A DNA stretch of 64,000 bases from Amphiura filiformis (Eukaryota > Echinodermata > Ophiuroidea > Amphilepidida > Amphiuridae): the NCBI RefSeq assembly GCF_039555335.1, contig NC_092628.1, positions 57,585,547-57,649,546 on the forward strand, read 5' to 3'. Below, one piece after another: positions 26,659 through 34,529 of this stretch. Positions within the stretch are counted from its first letter, which is position 1. Every line of letters starts with the position of its first letter. The notes under the pieces were generated by a model. That model worked only from the letters and a program-made list of their open reading frames with translations. It had not been told where the DNA came from and made no database searches. A program made the position numbers and the translations under genes.

Positions 26659-29600
26659 TAATATTAACACTAATAATAATAATTATAATAATTATAATAA
26701 TAATAATAGCAACAACACTAATAATAACAACAATAATAATAATATTATGCATTTGCATGTCTTCTGGAGCGTGTCTAGCGGATGATTTGAACAAATGACC
26801 TTCCGTGCAAGCACTCTATTATGTATTATCTATCCATGAAAGATTCTTAGAAATTATACCAACCTGTTTTTTACATGCTCAAAGGATAATTCATCTCCAT
26901 AAATGATAAAATCCAGATCAGGAAAACTATCATAAAAATGCACAACATGAAACAAACTATTAGAAATAGAACAACAAATAACCGTTAGAACATCTAGTTT
27001 ATTTGCAGTTGTTAAAAGAAGAAAGAAATTGACAAATTTTGAAAGAAATTTGATAGAAAGAAATATTATTAGAAACAAAAAAGAAATATTATTATAAAGA
27101 AAGAAAAAAAAGATAGACAGACAGAACATCAAGGCCTACCTTGAAAACTGCTGACCTGCCTCTTGTGCACCATCATTCAATTCCGGCATTAATTGGTACA
27201 GGCTCTCCACAAGATGGGCTGGTGAATGAGTCAGTAGCATTGCTTTACATTTCAACTGTATAAAGACGACCCCATAAAGAACCAAGCGAAGAAATGAAAT
27301 AAACAAGCAATTATTAAAAAGCTAGCATTTCTTTCAAATGTATTGAACGGAAATAATAATATTTAATAAATGTGCAGTGAGTTCTTGAATTTACGAGAAA
27401 CATCTTATTCATGCAAAATTTATACCGAAATCCCCCTCCCTCCTATTAAAAAGGATCGTCAACCTTAGAGAGTTTGCGAAATGCAAGAGGGAGGGACATC
27501 TTGTCCTCCTTCTTGACCCTCCCCCTGTTGGATGCTGGCCGCTGTGGTAGTTTACGTTTTTAGACCTCTTCTGCCCATCAATTATGTTGTCCCTTGAAAG
27601 TCGCCTCCCCATGCCTTCCTAAAAGACAAACCCTGACAACGCCACTGAGGACGGGGAAACTGCAGTGCGAGTGTGGTATTATAGGAGGTTAAAATTGAGA
27701 GAGCGGGGATTTAGGCGACAAGACGCTGTTGGTGCAATAACCAATCAGACGTTCGCGTTGAAGTAAATTTGAGCAAGAAATCCAATCGATGTTTCTGAAG
27801 TTGCCGTCACTATTGAGTAAATTTTCAAACTCAGTCATTTCGCAAACTCTCTATTATTAGAAGGTATAAGATACAGGCCCGTACGCAGGAGGTATTCAAA
27901 GTTATGTCGAACTATAGGATTAGGGTTCAAGTATGTTTCATCTGAGAAAATTGCAATTTTAAATTTCAAAACTGTGAAGAGTCTAGTACTACTAGACTCT
28001 TCACAGTTTTGAAATTTAAAATTGCAATTAGATTAGTAATAATATCAATTTTCAGTGACTTACCTTCTTGAGGAGGGAAGAGACTGTTTGAAGTGGAAAT
28101 TCTAGTCGCAATGGGACCTGAAGAAAGATATTATTTAACATAGTTTACAATAACTAACACCCAACCTCTTGGATTTTTCTCTCGTTTGGCTCAAAGGTAT
28201 CTTTGAAATATCAGGATAAATAAGACAATATCCTATAAAATAGAAACAAAAAAGGGCATACTATATAATGGGCATTTTGTACCTATAAGCTAGTCAAAAA
28301 TGACGATTTTTGAAAGCGTCAACTATAATAGAAAAACACACAAAAAATACAAACAAATTATTTTTATGTTTCTAATAACATTCGACTACATTCTTTTAGA
28401 TGCAAAATATAGAAATTCATATATGTTGAACATCAAAAGTTTTGGGTGGGTCAAAATGTACTAATTTTAAGCGCCATTTGTGGCTGAACCACTTAATGGG
28501 GCCCTACAAATTATGTAGGGGTCTAGAAATTTCTCTTTTTTGAATTGCTCATAGACATTGGCACACGGTTAATCTATTCTAAACATAGTAAGACCTAGTA
28601 TAAGTGCACTGTGACATTATCATGGGTCCTTCATTTTGAAAAATAATTTTATTGAACTGTACGAAGTGCCGATTTTGACCCCAACGAAATTCAAAAATCT
28701 ATCTTTTTTGGCATTAGGCATTCCAGACATTTGTCCACATTCACAAAGAGGGTCACAACTGATTCAGAAGAAAATGCCCTCAAAGAGAGCACTTGCCTTC
28801 TTATACCAAATTCTGGCCTTTAGAGAATTTACAAAAAACCAATTAAAATACTAATCACAGATATTCCAATTTTCTTATTATAGATAGTAACTCTCTCTAA
28901 CATTCTCTAACATCTGGTGTCATTTCCCGGTTGTATGATAATGGCGCGCGATATAACGATAATCCGAAAATGCAACAAAAAAGAAATGTAAAATTTGACC
29001 TTTGACCTGTATCTCTGTACGCCCAGAAGATCCCGACAATTTTTATGTGCATTTATTTCAGGGCGTTGTATATTTTCATACTGAATTGTTATTTCCATGG
29101 GTTCTTAAAGGATATCTCTGGCAATCATAACATTATGCCTTATATGTTAGAAAAATAATTATTAATTACGAATGACATGATTTTATTACTCATAATAAAA
29201 CCATATTGACCATAAAAACGAATAAAATCAACCGGCTCTCAACACACGATATTCAAAATTCCCGCGCCTAAATTATCTAGTCCAATGACGTCATGGTTAC
29301 TTGTGCTCAATTGTTGTCAGCCTTCATTGTAATACTGCACTGGAAATTTCGGCGCCCTGGAATTGAAAGACGGCTGTAATAATTCGTTTTTATGGTTGAT
29401 ATGAATTTGTTTCAAATAAAACCACCTGATCATATAAGGCATAATGTTGTGGTTGCCGGAGTTATCTTTTAATGGCGCATTTAGATATAAGGCAATAACA
29501 ATTGCACGAGGGCGCTTTTCATCATAGATCCACAATAAGGGGCTGTGCAATAGTTATGAGCCCTGGGGAGGATAAAATTGGGGAGGATAAAATATTTGCA

Positions 29601-32600
29601 AGAATGTTTTGGCGAGCCGAAAGAGGGGGGGGGAGGGGCAAGCAATTTTGGCAAGCTGAGTGGAGGGGGCAAGCGACTTTTGGCGAGCCGTTTGAAATTT
29701 TTTATCCCGGATGGGATGGGGGGGTCGTAATTATTGCCCGGGGGCACTCCCACTTTGGAGGTGAAGCGTATGTAGGGCTGTTAAGACCTCCTTTTTCAGC
29801 GTCGCTGCCCCCCAAAGACCCCATATTATGATATTTTTTACGAACACATGCTCTGTCACCCGAAGATCCCCTATTTTTCCATTTGATCTGTCACCTAAAG
29901 ACCCTCATTTTTCAATTTGGACCGAAACTTTCGTTTATCACTGATTTTGTTAATAAGAAATTTGAAGCCATTTAGAACTAGAAATTCGATGTTTAAGGTT
30001 TCTGTGGCGCTGTTTCGGCTCTCGCCCAAAGGTTCCATTTTTAAAAAGGTCATGTTCTCACCCAATAACCCAATACTTTTTATATTTTGCTCTCACCGAA
30101 TGCCCCTGCGAAAGTGCCAGCCCTACACCTATATCCATTTCATATTGAAGTGCCTCCCCCCTCCCGGATTATTGCACAGCCCCTAACATGATGGGCCAAC
30201 GAAATCACTTTTTTTAATTTTGTTATAATACCAAATGAAGGTTTCAAAATTTGTTTTACTCTCGTCGGTGAACAATTCCCATTCACTGTTAATGTGTTAA
30301 TCGTTTCATGAGTTTTTTTAGTGCTAAATTTCAAGAATTTTTATATCTCACAAACAGAAATTGTCAGGACGCCAAAAATTTGGCTGTAATATCTGGAGGT
30401 AAAAAATCCATGACCGGTACACTATTAGCGACATTGACATGATGACTGTTAACAAAAAGGTAGTGAGGGTACTTACTGCTAAAATTCCTAATTGCGTGCA
30501 GGCATAGAAAGCTACTAACCATTCCGAGTGATTGAATCCCCATAATGCCATGCGGTCGCCTTTCTTCATACCTTTCGAAAGGAGTGATGCTGCAAACTGT
30601 TGACTCTGAAATTGAGAAAAACAAAGTTAACATGCTTAAGGAAAGTGTATTTGCTCTAATTTGATTAGGAATTGATCTTGATGATGGAGAATAATTCACC
30701 ACGGGCCGGGATAACATGATATTACCATTATTACGAGTCTTAAAGGCACAGTCCACCGGAGTTAATGTAGATTAGATCCAGGCCAAATGCTCTTTCAATA
30801 GTTGTCCCATGACATGTATATAAATTCAGTAGTGTTAAGTTGTATTTCTGGGAAAACACACTCTTATTCACTTTCGTAGTTTAATAGTTATTATATTTTG
30901 GCTTGTTTCTGGACATACTATAAATTCTTTCAACTGTTTATATTAAGCACAAACGGAAATTATATTTGAGTTCTGAGCTGACTTCAACACTGCCCCCAAG
31001 TGACTTACATTGGTTAGTATGGCACATTCTCCAAAAGCGGCAGTGTTGAGGACCACCCAGAATTCAAATATAATTTCCATTTGTGCTTAGTATAATAGAC
31101 AGTTGAAAGACTTAATCGAAGTATGCTCAGAAACAAGCCCAAATTAGAGCTGTGTAATAATGACAGAAATTTATAAATAAAAAGGTGAACAAAGAGAGTA
31201 TTTTCCCAAGAAATACCATTTAACACCACAGAATATTTATACTTGGCATGTAAACTGGATCTAATCTGCATTAACTCCGGTGGACTGCGCCTTTAAGCTT
31301 AGCCACAGAGCTTTTACCTGTCCTAAAATTAATTGTCTTTACAATCATATCAGGCTGACATTTTTGTATCCAAAGTCAGGCCCGGCGCAAGGGATTTTTA
31401 AGTGGTGCGGCGCTAGAAATACACTATCCAGAGCTTAATAGCGAGCGGAGCGTGTAACGGCGTGTGGTCCAAATTTTTTTTTTCTGGATGCGCTTAGAGG
31501 CCATTTCCTGTTGTTTTTTTAAACAAAACTGCGGATGTCCCGGTTGCGCGAGAATCACGGAAAAGAAAAACTCACTCTATTATAATTTCCCCAATTTGCA
31601 ATGGTAAATATGCAGATTTTAAAAGAACTTCACATTATAAAACCCGGGGAAAAGGGGGTGGGGTGGTGCCGCTGAGAATTTGAAAGTAGACCCATCAATA
31701 TACAAGGTGTCCCATAAAAAAGGTTACATGTAGAAAATGAATCGTATTTTGTGATGGTACAACAAAACAATGTCAATTTTTCAGATATTATTTATTCATC
31801 CTTTTTGTAATTGTCAAGTAAGTTTCACCTCTGAATCTTAAAAGCAACTTAACTTATGAGCGCAAGATGACGGGGGTGTCAAGAGTGGCTAACCATAGTT
31901 GAGCACAAGCACATTAAAAAAATGTCTTTATTACTTTTTATTTTTCTCTTACTTTTTCATGGTTGAACTTATTGCACAAACGAAATATATTGACAAATTA
32001 AATATTGTCCACTGAAAATAAATCAGTTTTAGAGCTTCTGACTCTTGGTGATAACAAATTAATGAAGGAAGATGGCACACGTTTTTGGTGATGGCGTTTC
32101 TGCACGCTGTATCTCCTGTCATACTTCATGCATTTAGGCCTTTTTTATTTGTTGAATTGATCCCTGACACTTAGCGAGTATGAAACTGCAAAGGTCATCC
32201 AAGGTCAAAGGTCAGGTCAAATTTAAAATGGATCTGATCATGCTGTAACTGAGGGAAAACAATCCCTGACACTTCCACAAGTAGGCCTATAAAACTGCAA
32301 AGGTCATCTGAGGTCAAAGGTCAGGTCAGATTTAAAGTTGATCCGATCGGCCTAGGCCTGTACCCTGTACCACAATATGCTGCCGAAGTCACATGGTTCA
32401 GCTATGGTGCGGTAACCGCTCTAGTTTTACTATTAGTGTGTACAATTTTTTGGAAAAAATTTGAATTATTTTTAAAATGGACCATTGTCCACTAACATTA
32501 CTTTTTTAAAAAGATGAGCACCAGTACCCCGGTAAATTATTTTGCCCATGCAGTATTAATTTAACCTGCCCATTGCCCAAAAATGGCCACCATTATTATG

Positions 32601-34417
32601 TAAATAATTGTGCTTAAAAATATCCATACCATACAAAATTGTTCCGTTAATACAACTTTTAATAGAGCAGGAATATATCAGAGAGTAATTTCCACACAAC
32701 ACCTAAACGCATATCGCGCATTTATGGAGCCCATAAAATTCAAGTTAAAATCTTGATTTGAAATCAATTCACTTTACTGTGGGAAAATTCCCTTGTATAA
32801 ACATTGATAGCGGCCCTAACAAAAGGTTCTCACCATGGTTGTTCATCACAATAAGAACCAAAATATTATTGATAAGGCTGAAAGTCAAGACATGTTATCT
32901 GTTCAGACTACCTGTTCATGGTCTATTATTCATGTTCAAAGCAGAAATAATGTTAAACGAACTGGAAATACTTTTGTGCAACCTACAGAGAATACGTGGG
33001 AATTTGTGGTGACAACATTTTCTTGATACAATTTCGGTCATGACGGAGGGCATATTATCAGTTTCCCTTCAAAAATGGCGTTGTTTTGTTATCAGTGAAT
33101 CTATAATTTAAACAGTTAAACTTCGTCAAAAGTATGAATTGTTTTTGTATTATTTGGCCCGAGCAGAACCGTAATTACTAGTATTGAGTAGCATTGGTCT
33201 ACATTTATAGGCTTACTATGACTAATAAATAGCATCATTATTTTGTAAGTTGATACAATTTTGGTAATGACGGAGGGTATATTATCAGTTTCTCTTCAAA
33301 TGACATTGTTTTGTTAACAGTGAATCTATAATCTAAGCAGTTAAACCTAACTATGAATTGTTTTCGTATTATTTGGCCCGAGCAGAACTAATTATTACTA
33401 TACTAGTGTTTATTTTGTTCTTTTTTCTTAAACCAAACTTGGTCGGATCAATCCTGCTGATCCGAGCCGTGGCTACGCGCCTGAAATAGGACTAACCGTA
33501 ATAAAGCTACCATCAAATTTTAAAGCTGAAATAGCAAAATGAAGCCCAATTTTGTTTTGCAAACTTTGATAATTGTTCACATTTGTTGCCACGGTGACCC
33601 TTTGAATGAAAAAAGATGCATAGGCCTACTTAAAAGTTGCATCTATTCACTAATTGAAAATCTTGCTCGAGTGCCTGTTGATCACTGCTATTATAGGTCA
33701 CATTTTTAAAACGTTGTATATGCAAAAACACTACAACAACTTTTTTTAGTATTAGTGTTCATTTTTTAAATTGCTTTCTAAATAGGAGAAATATTTTTTT
33801 TTTTTTTTTGGCTTTTTTTTTTGCTCTGCTCAAAACTGGTGCGGCGATCGCCTGACCTGTCGCATAGGTTGCGCCGGCCCTGAAAGTTCGCAAGGTTCAC
33901 ATCCCTATTATTGAGGGAAACCAAAATCCAGCAGACATCAATAAACTTACTGAGCGTTGGCCGCTGACAGTAGTGAAAATTCGTAACTCGCTCTAATAAT
34001 AAGCTTCGCAAAAAGTTACGACTTGCTTGAGTTTAGCGAACTGTCCCAGTTTCTTATAAATTAGTCCAGATTCATTTGCTAAACTGATTTAGAATATGTT
34101 ACATTTGGACATGGTCTGCAAAGTAGCTACTAATACACATTGCATTGCTCAGTACCAGTACTGGCAGACTAAACTGGTATTACCACTGAATACAGTGTCC
34201 TCAGTGTTAGTATTTCTTACTGGTGCAAGTGGGAAGTACTCACCCTGTCTTTCATTTGCTGAAAACTTATCCTTTCGTTGTCCCCGTAAAATACATACAT
34301 TTCTTTATCCGAATATTTCTCTGCTACATAATATAACTGTTGCCCTATTGTGCGATTAGTAAAAGGAACCTTACGTGGAACATGTATGTAACTCATAGTA
34401 CGGTTTACATTAGCCAT
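12725..34417 (-). CDS. ACSF2-like: acyl-CoA synthetase, ACSF2-like, 18 exons (complete gene)
   Basis: An ATP-dependent fatty-acid:CoA ligase of the ANL (adenylate-forming) superfamily: it activates a carboxylic acid to an acyl-AMP and then to acyl-CoA. Exons 5' to 3': 34417-34244, 30605-30477, 28117-28064, 27255-27140, 26926-26864, 26476-26359, 24028-23918, 23618-23470, 20853-20762, 20080-20007, 19654-19550, 18140-17992, 17143-17089, 16782-16696, 15382-15330, 14530-14473, 13203-13135, 12787-12725. All introns are GT-AG and the phases agree; total 1,719 nt, 572 aa, close to human ACSF2 minus its targeting peptide. Motifs: P-loop TSGTTGIPK (~216-225), YGMTE (363-367), TGD (444-446), GRIK (460-463), catalytic-lysine motif TETGK (K552). 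No mitochondrial presequence and no PTS1 are visible. Oddities: no PLxH motif, hinge Asp replaced by Glu, and the usual GGxNIxPxE loop reads NAVNLAPPE. Family certain; substrate unknown. Confidence 0.93.
13135..13203 (-). CDS. ACSF2-like: ACSF2-like exon 17 (catalytic lysine)
   Basis: Encodes VLTLLVPKYVVFVDEFPATE then TGK. TETGK matches the TxTGK motif that carries the adenylation lysine. The family's HFKIPKY is LLVPKY here. It is 69 nt, phase 0. Confidence 0.93.
13615..13655 (+). repeat. (TCAA)n microsatellite in intron 17-16
   Basis: About nine uninterrupted TCAA units followed by GCAA-type variants, in the intron between synthetase exons 16 and 17. Confidence 0.95.
13925..14135. repeat. 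dispersed repeat (partner at 55595-55790)
   Basis: Shares AACTTTGCTCCTTC, CACATTGCTGGT, TCATAATTGGCGGTCA and TTTCAAATCATCCCCAA with 55595-55790 in the same orientation. At 55.5 kb it follows a tRNA-like head, suggesting it is the body of a SINE-like family. Confidence 0.7.
14473..14530 (-). CDS. ACSF2-like: ACSF2-like exon 16
   Basis: Encodes LEKAAKPSTDEIIEFCKGK after an Arg split across the junction, matching RLKxGxxxTxEEIxxFCKGK. It is 58 nt, with donor AAG|GTGTGT. Confidence 0.93.
14618..15247. mobile_element. TIR element in intron 15 (partner at 47640-48010, inverted)
   Basis: Starts and ends with a 16-bp inverted repeat, GTCCATTTCACTAAAC. An internal copy of the same motif group (TTACGAAGCTTCGTAAG) occurs twice. 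The interior from about 14690 to 15030 recurs in reverse complement at 47640-48010. No transposase is seen. Confidence 0.75.
15330..15382 (-). CDS. ACSF2-like: ACSF2-like exon 15
   Basis: Encodes VVGVPDDIAGEEVCACV, the conserved VVGVPDxxxGExxxAxV strand of the C-terminal domain. It is 53 nt, acceptor GGATAG, donor TTAG|GTACGT. Confidence 0.95.
15673..15775 (+). repeat. tandem duplication of a ~46-bp unit
   Basis: AAAATGGCGACCCCCAGTAC and AAAGAAAACGCCCTCTC occur twice in a row, just upstream (minus-strand sense) of exon 15. Confidence 0.9.
16696..16782 (-). CDS. ACSF2-like: ACSF2-like exon 14 (hinge and C-terminal domain start)
   Basis: Encodes ELIIKNAVNLAPPELERVLN and QHPGIVDSM. This is the A8 loop, normally D(M/L)IIxGGxNIxPxEIE. 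The hinge Asp is Glu here and the GG is NA, which is unusual for an active ligase. It is 87 nt in phase 0. Confidence 0.93.
17089..17143 (-). CDS. ACSF2-like: ACSF2-like exon 13
   Basis: Encodes DVAEMDHRGFIKICGRIK. The first codon completes TGD, whose Asp holds the ribose hydroxyls; GRIK is the start of the hinge motif. It is 55 nt, acceptor TTTTTCAG, donor AAG|GTAAAG. Confidence 0.93.
17415..17490. repeat. poly-G and poly-C runs in intron 12
   Basis: A run of about 12 G at 17419 and of about 11 C at 17480 flank 50 bases of mixed sequence. This could form a G-rich/C-rich stem or quadruplex-prone patch in the intron between exons 12 and 13. Confidence 0.7.
17992..18140 (-). CDS. ACSF2-like: ACSF2-like exon 12
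   Basis: Encodes VKIVNKEGKVVPVNTQGEM, then LIRSYSLFLYYWGEPEKT and GWAHTG; the TGD motif is split across the next junction. The usual RGY reads RSY. A GTGAGC inside the exon mimics a donor, but reading through it preserves the motif up to ACAGG|GTAGGG. Confidence 0.93.
18190..18603 (-). mobile_element. Penelope-like element fragment, GIY-YIG endonuclease C-terminal part
   Basis: The minus-strand translation contains ITDHIAKEIHIIEWEGV, FDKDSNACTRRIRETIYIR. This wording (AxxDHxxxxxHxIDW...DRESNxxxRRIxEAIxIR) is typical of the C-terminal region of Penelope-like retroelement proteins. The fragment is isolated and lies in intron 11 of the synthetase gene. Confidence 0.6.
18610..18777 (+). mobile_element. 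second Penelope-like fragment, opposite orientation
   Basis: The plus-strand translation reads FDKDSNAFTRRMREAIYIRK then FDNVYDPLL, a second copy of the same C-terminal segment facing the first. The flanking blocks at 18280-18400 and 18700-19025 are also inverted copies (CATCAGGGCTGATGG and CATCAGTCCTGATGG). Confidence 0.6.
19111..19412 (+). mobile_element. tRNA-derived SINE, copy 1
   Basis: The head (19111-19198) has an A-box-like GTCGCAGCGGTAA and a B-box CGTTCGAATCTCC. The body contains CAAGCGCTTTAG and GGGGGAGCTGTTA, which also occur in the copy at 21460. A diverged copy in intron 11. Confidence 0.75.
19550..19654 (-). CDS. ACSF2-like: ACSF2-like exon 11 (A5 motif)
   Basis: Encodes TAYGMTEVLATMFNHPLDP and ends VYPVGGIE. 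YGMTE is the conserved adenine-binding A5 motif (YGxTE), and VGG...E matches VGRxxPxxE. It is 105 nt in phase 0, with donor GAG|GTAAAC. Confidence 0.95.
20007..20080 (-). CDS. ACSF2-like: ACSF2-like exon 10
   Basis: Encodes VILGGSVIPYKLRQSVEQKI, equivalent to the GxVAGSPxPxEL segment. It is 74 nt, acceptor TTTTTCAG, donor ACT|GTAAGT, and joins exon 9 in phase to give LKIVILGG. Confidence 0.9.
20762..20853 (-). CDS. ACSF2-like: ACSF2-like exon 9
   Basis: Encodes VTEGLFFINHMAQLINFPDF and NKYDFSNLKI, matching the family's TxxxGTPTMFxDLLxxPDFxxYDxSxL segment; the GTPTM core is changed. It is 92 nt, with acceptor TTATTTCAG and donor ATAG|GTATGG. Confidence 0.9.
21460..21812 (+). mobile_element. 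tRNA-derived SINE, copy 2, with (TTTA)n tail
   Basis: The head at 21460-21530 has A-box TGGCGCAGCGG and B-box AGTTCGAGCCCC, and its acceptor ends still pair (GGCAC...GTGCC). The body has AAGGCGCTTTACC and GGGGAGCTGTTA. The 3' end carries AAAGGCGCTGTATAAATA and a run of TTTA units. This is the best-preserved copy; it lies in intron 8 of the synthetase gene. Confidence 0.88.
21960..22640 (+). mobile_element. decayed non-LTR retrotransposon endonuclease fragment
   Basis: Translates as SLFHLNSSSLAKHSNDVIDY, then IYGFSETWF, then after a break MGDFNIDLL and SINRPT. These are the LHxNxxSL, GxSETW and GDFNxD signatures of apurinic-like endonucleases of CR1/L2-type LINEs. Frames change at least once and no reverse transcriptase follows. 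It starts about 150 bases after the SINE tail. Confidence 0.7.
22670..22995. repeat. dispersed repeat (partner at 40895-41165)
   Basis: Shares ATCAATAAACTGGTAGATTC, AAATCAGAATTGTTCA and AATAACATATTTTT with 40895-41165 in the same orientation. No coding content. Confidence 0.75.
23470..23618 (-). CDS. ACSF2-like: ACSF2-like exon 8
   Basis: Begins DSVRYATTVSFSGSGSFIG and continues FLPLVRGCTTVILY...ALQDE. It aligns with the family's LPxxHxxG...GxTxIL region, but the PLxH signature is replaced by VSFSG. It is 149 nt, with acceptor TTTTAG and donor AAAA|GTGAGT. The exon is markedly richer in CpG than its introns. Confidence 0.87.
23918..24028 (-). CDS. ACSF2-like: ACSF2-like exon 7 (P-loop)
   Basis: Encodes GTTGIPKPSVLSHHAMVNN, the phosphate-binding loop and following helix of ANL enzymes. 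The normal GA after PK is PS here; the Lys and the SHH are kept. The donor is TGG|GTAAGAG. Confidence 0.95.
24426..24644. mobile_element. TA-flanked MITE in intron 6
   Basis: Begins CCGTAAAACCCCGTCTA and ends with the exact complement, flanked by TA at 24424-24425 and 24645-24646. It is 219 bp with no ORF, mariner-type by target site. Confidence 0.85.
24750..25854. mobile_element. TA-flanked TIR element in intron 6
   Basis: Begins CAGCCTGTCTCAAAAAGAAA and ends with its near-complement, with long TIRs of about 60 bases (also TTGTGCAAGTGGAAA, CATCTTTGGCAATT). TA duplicates lie at 24748-24749 and 25855-25856. About 1.1 kb, without a readable transposase; a Tc1/mariner-type deletion derivative by inference. 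Confidence 0.8.
25972..26288. mobile_element. foldback MITE, family A copy 2, intron 6
   Basis: Starts ATTCGCCGTAGAAGTGACGT like the copy at 2761, with AATCGGATTAACTACCATAG and its complement at the right. The right end is eroded (TAACGTTACTT). Confidence 0.8.
26359..26476 (-). CDS. ACSF2-like: ACSF2-like exon 6
   Basis: A 118-nt exon whose end, DDPAIAYFTS, is the start of the ATP-binding P-loop; GTTG follows in exon 7. The acceptor is TTTGTTAG, the donor TCA|GTAAGT. Its 5' border lies beside the long (AAT)n tract of intron 5. Confidence 0.93.
26488..26750. repeat. long (AAT)n microsatellite in intron 5
   Basis: About 260 bases of AAT/ATA units with few interruptions. It begins 12 bases outside the 5' edge of synthetase exon 6, within the region of that exon's branch site and polypyrimidine tract. 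Confidence 0.97.
26864..26926 (-). CDS. ACSF2-like: ACSF2-like exon 5
   Basis: A 63-nt exon encoding FPDLDFIIYGDELSFEHVKN, matching the family's LPDLxxVIxxD region. The acceptor is ATGATAG, the donor CAG|GTTGGT. It leaves phase 2 for exon 6. Confidence 0.88.
27140..27255 (-). CDS. ACSF2-like: ACSF2-like exon 4
   Basis: Begins LKCKAMLLTHSPAHLVESLY, the counterpart of the family's VGCKALV segment. It is 116 nt, phase 0 in and phase 2 out, and the codon completed by exon 5 is a serine. The acceptor is TATACAG. Confidence 0.88.
27949..28029. repeat. 81-bp perfect palindrome in intron 3
   Basis: Two 40-base arms with a single central C (28-kb side TACTAGACTCTTCACAG, mirrored on the left). It lies 35 bases downstream, in transcript sense, of exon 3. 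In RNA it would fold into a 40-bp hairpin with almost no loop. Confidence 0.95.
28064..28117 (-). CDS. ACSF2-like: ACSF2-like exon 3 (short, divergent)
   Basis: Only 18 codons, VPLRLEFPLQTVSSLLKK. It fits between exons 2 and 4 in phase 0 and nearly matches the length of the family's NINPAYxxxELxYxLKK segment, although only the LKK end is recognisable. It is bounded by TTCTTCAG and AAG|GTAAGT. An 81-bp perfect palindrome lies 35 bases downstream in the intron. Confidence 0.78.
28996..29008 (-). promoter_or_regulatory. perfect DR1 motif in intron 2 of the synthetase gene
   Basis: TGACCTTTGACCT on the plus strand is AGGTCA-A-AGGTCA on the gene's strand, the DR1 element bound by RXR heterodimers, HNF4 and COUP-TF. 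Function is inference only. Confidence 0.4.
29109..29468. mobile_element. TTAA-flanked foldback MITE in intron 2
   Basis: TTAA at 29105-29108 and 29469-29472. It begins AGGATATCTCTGGCAATCAT and ends in the near-complement, and CATTATGCCTTATATG is mirrored further in. 360 bp, no ORF. Confidence 0.8.
29538..30184. mobile_element. TIR element in intron 2
   Basis: The 15-bp ends AGGGGCTGTGCAATA and TATTGCACAGCCCCT are exact complements. The interior has G-rich repeats (GGCAAGC, GGCGAGCCG). A solo end with the same TATTGCACAGCCCCTAA occurs at 59767-59782. No transposase is seen. Confidence 0.75.
30477..30605 (-). CDS. ACSF2-like: ACSF2-like exon 2
   Basis: Encodes 43 residues ending GDRMALWGFNHSEW and YACTQLGILA, matching the family's GDRxxIWxPNxxEW...QxGxI segment. 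The acceptor TTTCAG and donor GCA|GTAAGT give phase 0 at both ends. Confidence 0.93.
30744..31292. mobile_element. TTAA-flanked foldback MITE in intron 1
   Basis: TTAA at 30740-30743 and 31293-31296. It begins AGGCACAGTCCACCGGAGTT and ends in the near-complement, and inner arms such as CAAATATAATTTCC are mirrored. 549 bp, located 139 bases from synthetase exon 2. Confidence 0.82.
32160..32350 (+). repeat. tandem duplication carrying two DR1 motifs
   Basis: Two ~110-bp copies starting TCCCTGACACTT. Each contains AGGTCAAAGGTCAGGTCA (32202-32219 and 32311-32328): a perfect DR1 followed by another half-site. It lies in intron 1 of the acyl-CoA synthetase gene. Confidence 0.85.
33022..33405 (+). 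repeat. direct duplication of a ~160-bp segment
   Basis: TTGATACAATTT..GGT..TGACGGAGGG and ATTTGGCCCGAGCAGAAC occur twice, about 225 bases apart. Confidence 0.85.
34244..34417 (-). CDS. ACSF2-like: ACSF2-like exon 1 (start codon)
   Basis: Encodes residues 1-58. The ATG at 34417 has A at -3 and G at +4, and an in-frame TAA lies seven codons upstream, which supports this start. The protein begins MANVNRTMSYIHVP and reaches FQQMKDR, the N-terminal ANL region that precedes the first helix. The donor is AGG|GTGAGT. An upstream exon spliced to the AG just before the ATG cannot be excluded. Confidence 0.88.
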
Positions 34418-34529
34418 CTTGATCAGACACCAGTATTAACAGGTATTACAACCAACTCTGCAACCAACTGAACATTGTCAATGTGTTACTTTTTTTTTAA
34501 ATAAAAGGTCAGGTTAAATTCCATAGGGT

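Larger units (their letters stand above)
31377..33882. mobile_element. 2.5-kb TIR element, transposase-less, in intron 1
   Basis: Ends CAGGCCCGGCGCAAG and TTGCGCCGGCCCTG form a terminal inverted repeat, with AAAGT next to both ends. The C/G-rich CAGGSCCGGC terminus is hAT-like, but an 8-bp duplication is not clear. The interior has two internal tandem duplications (32160-32350 and 33022-33405) and no transposase ORF. Confidence 0.65.

Noticed and set aside
26332-26794. Long minus-strand ORFs rich in Leu, Tyr and Ile
   Set aside because: They are translations of the (AAT)n microsatellite. The only real coding part inside is synthetase exon 6 at 26359-26476.
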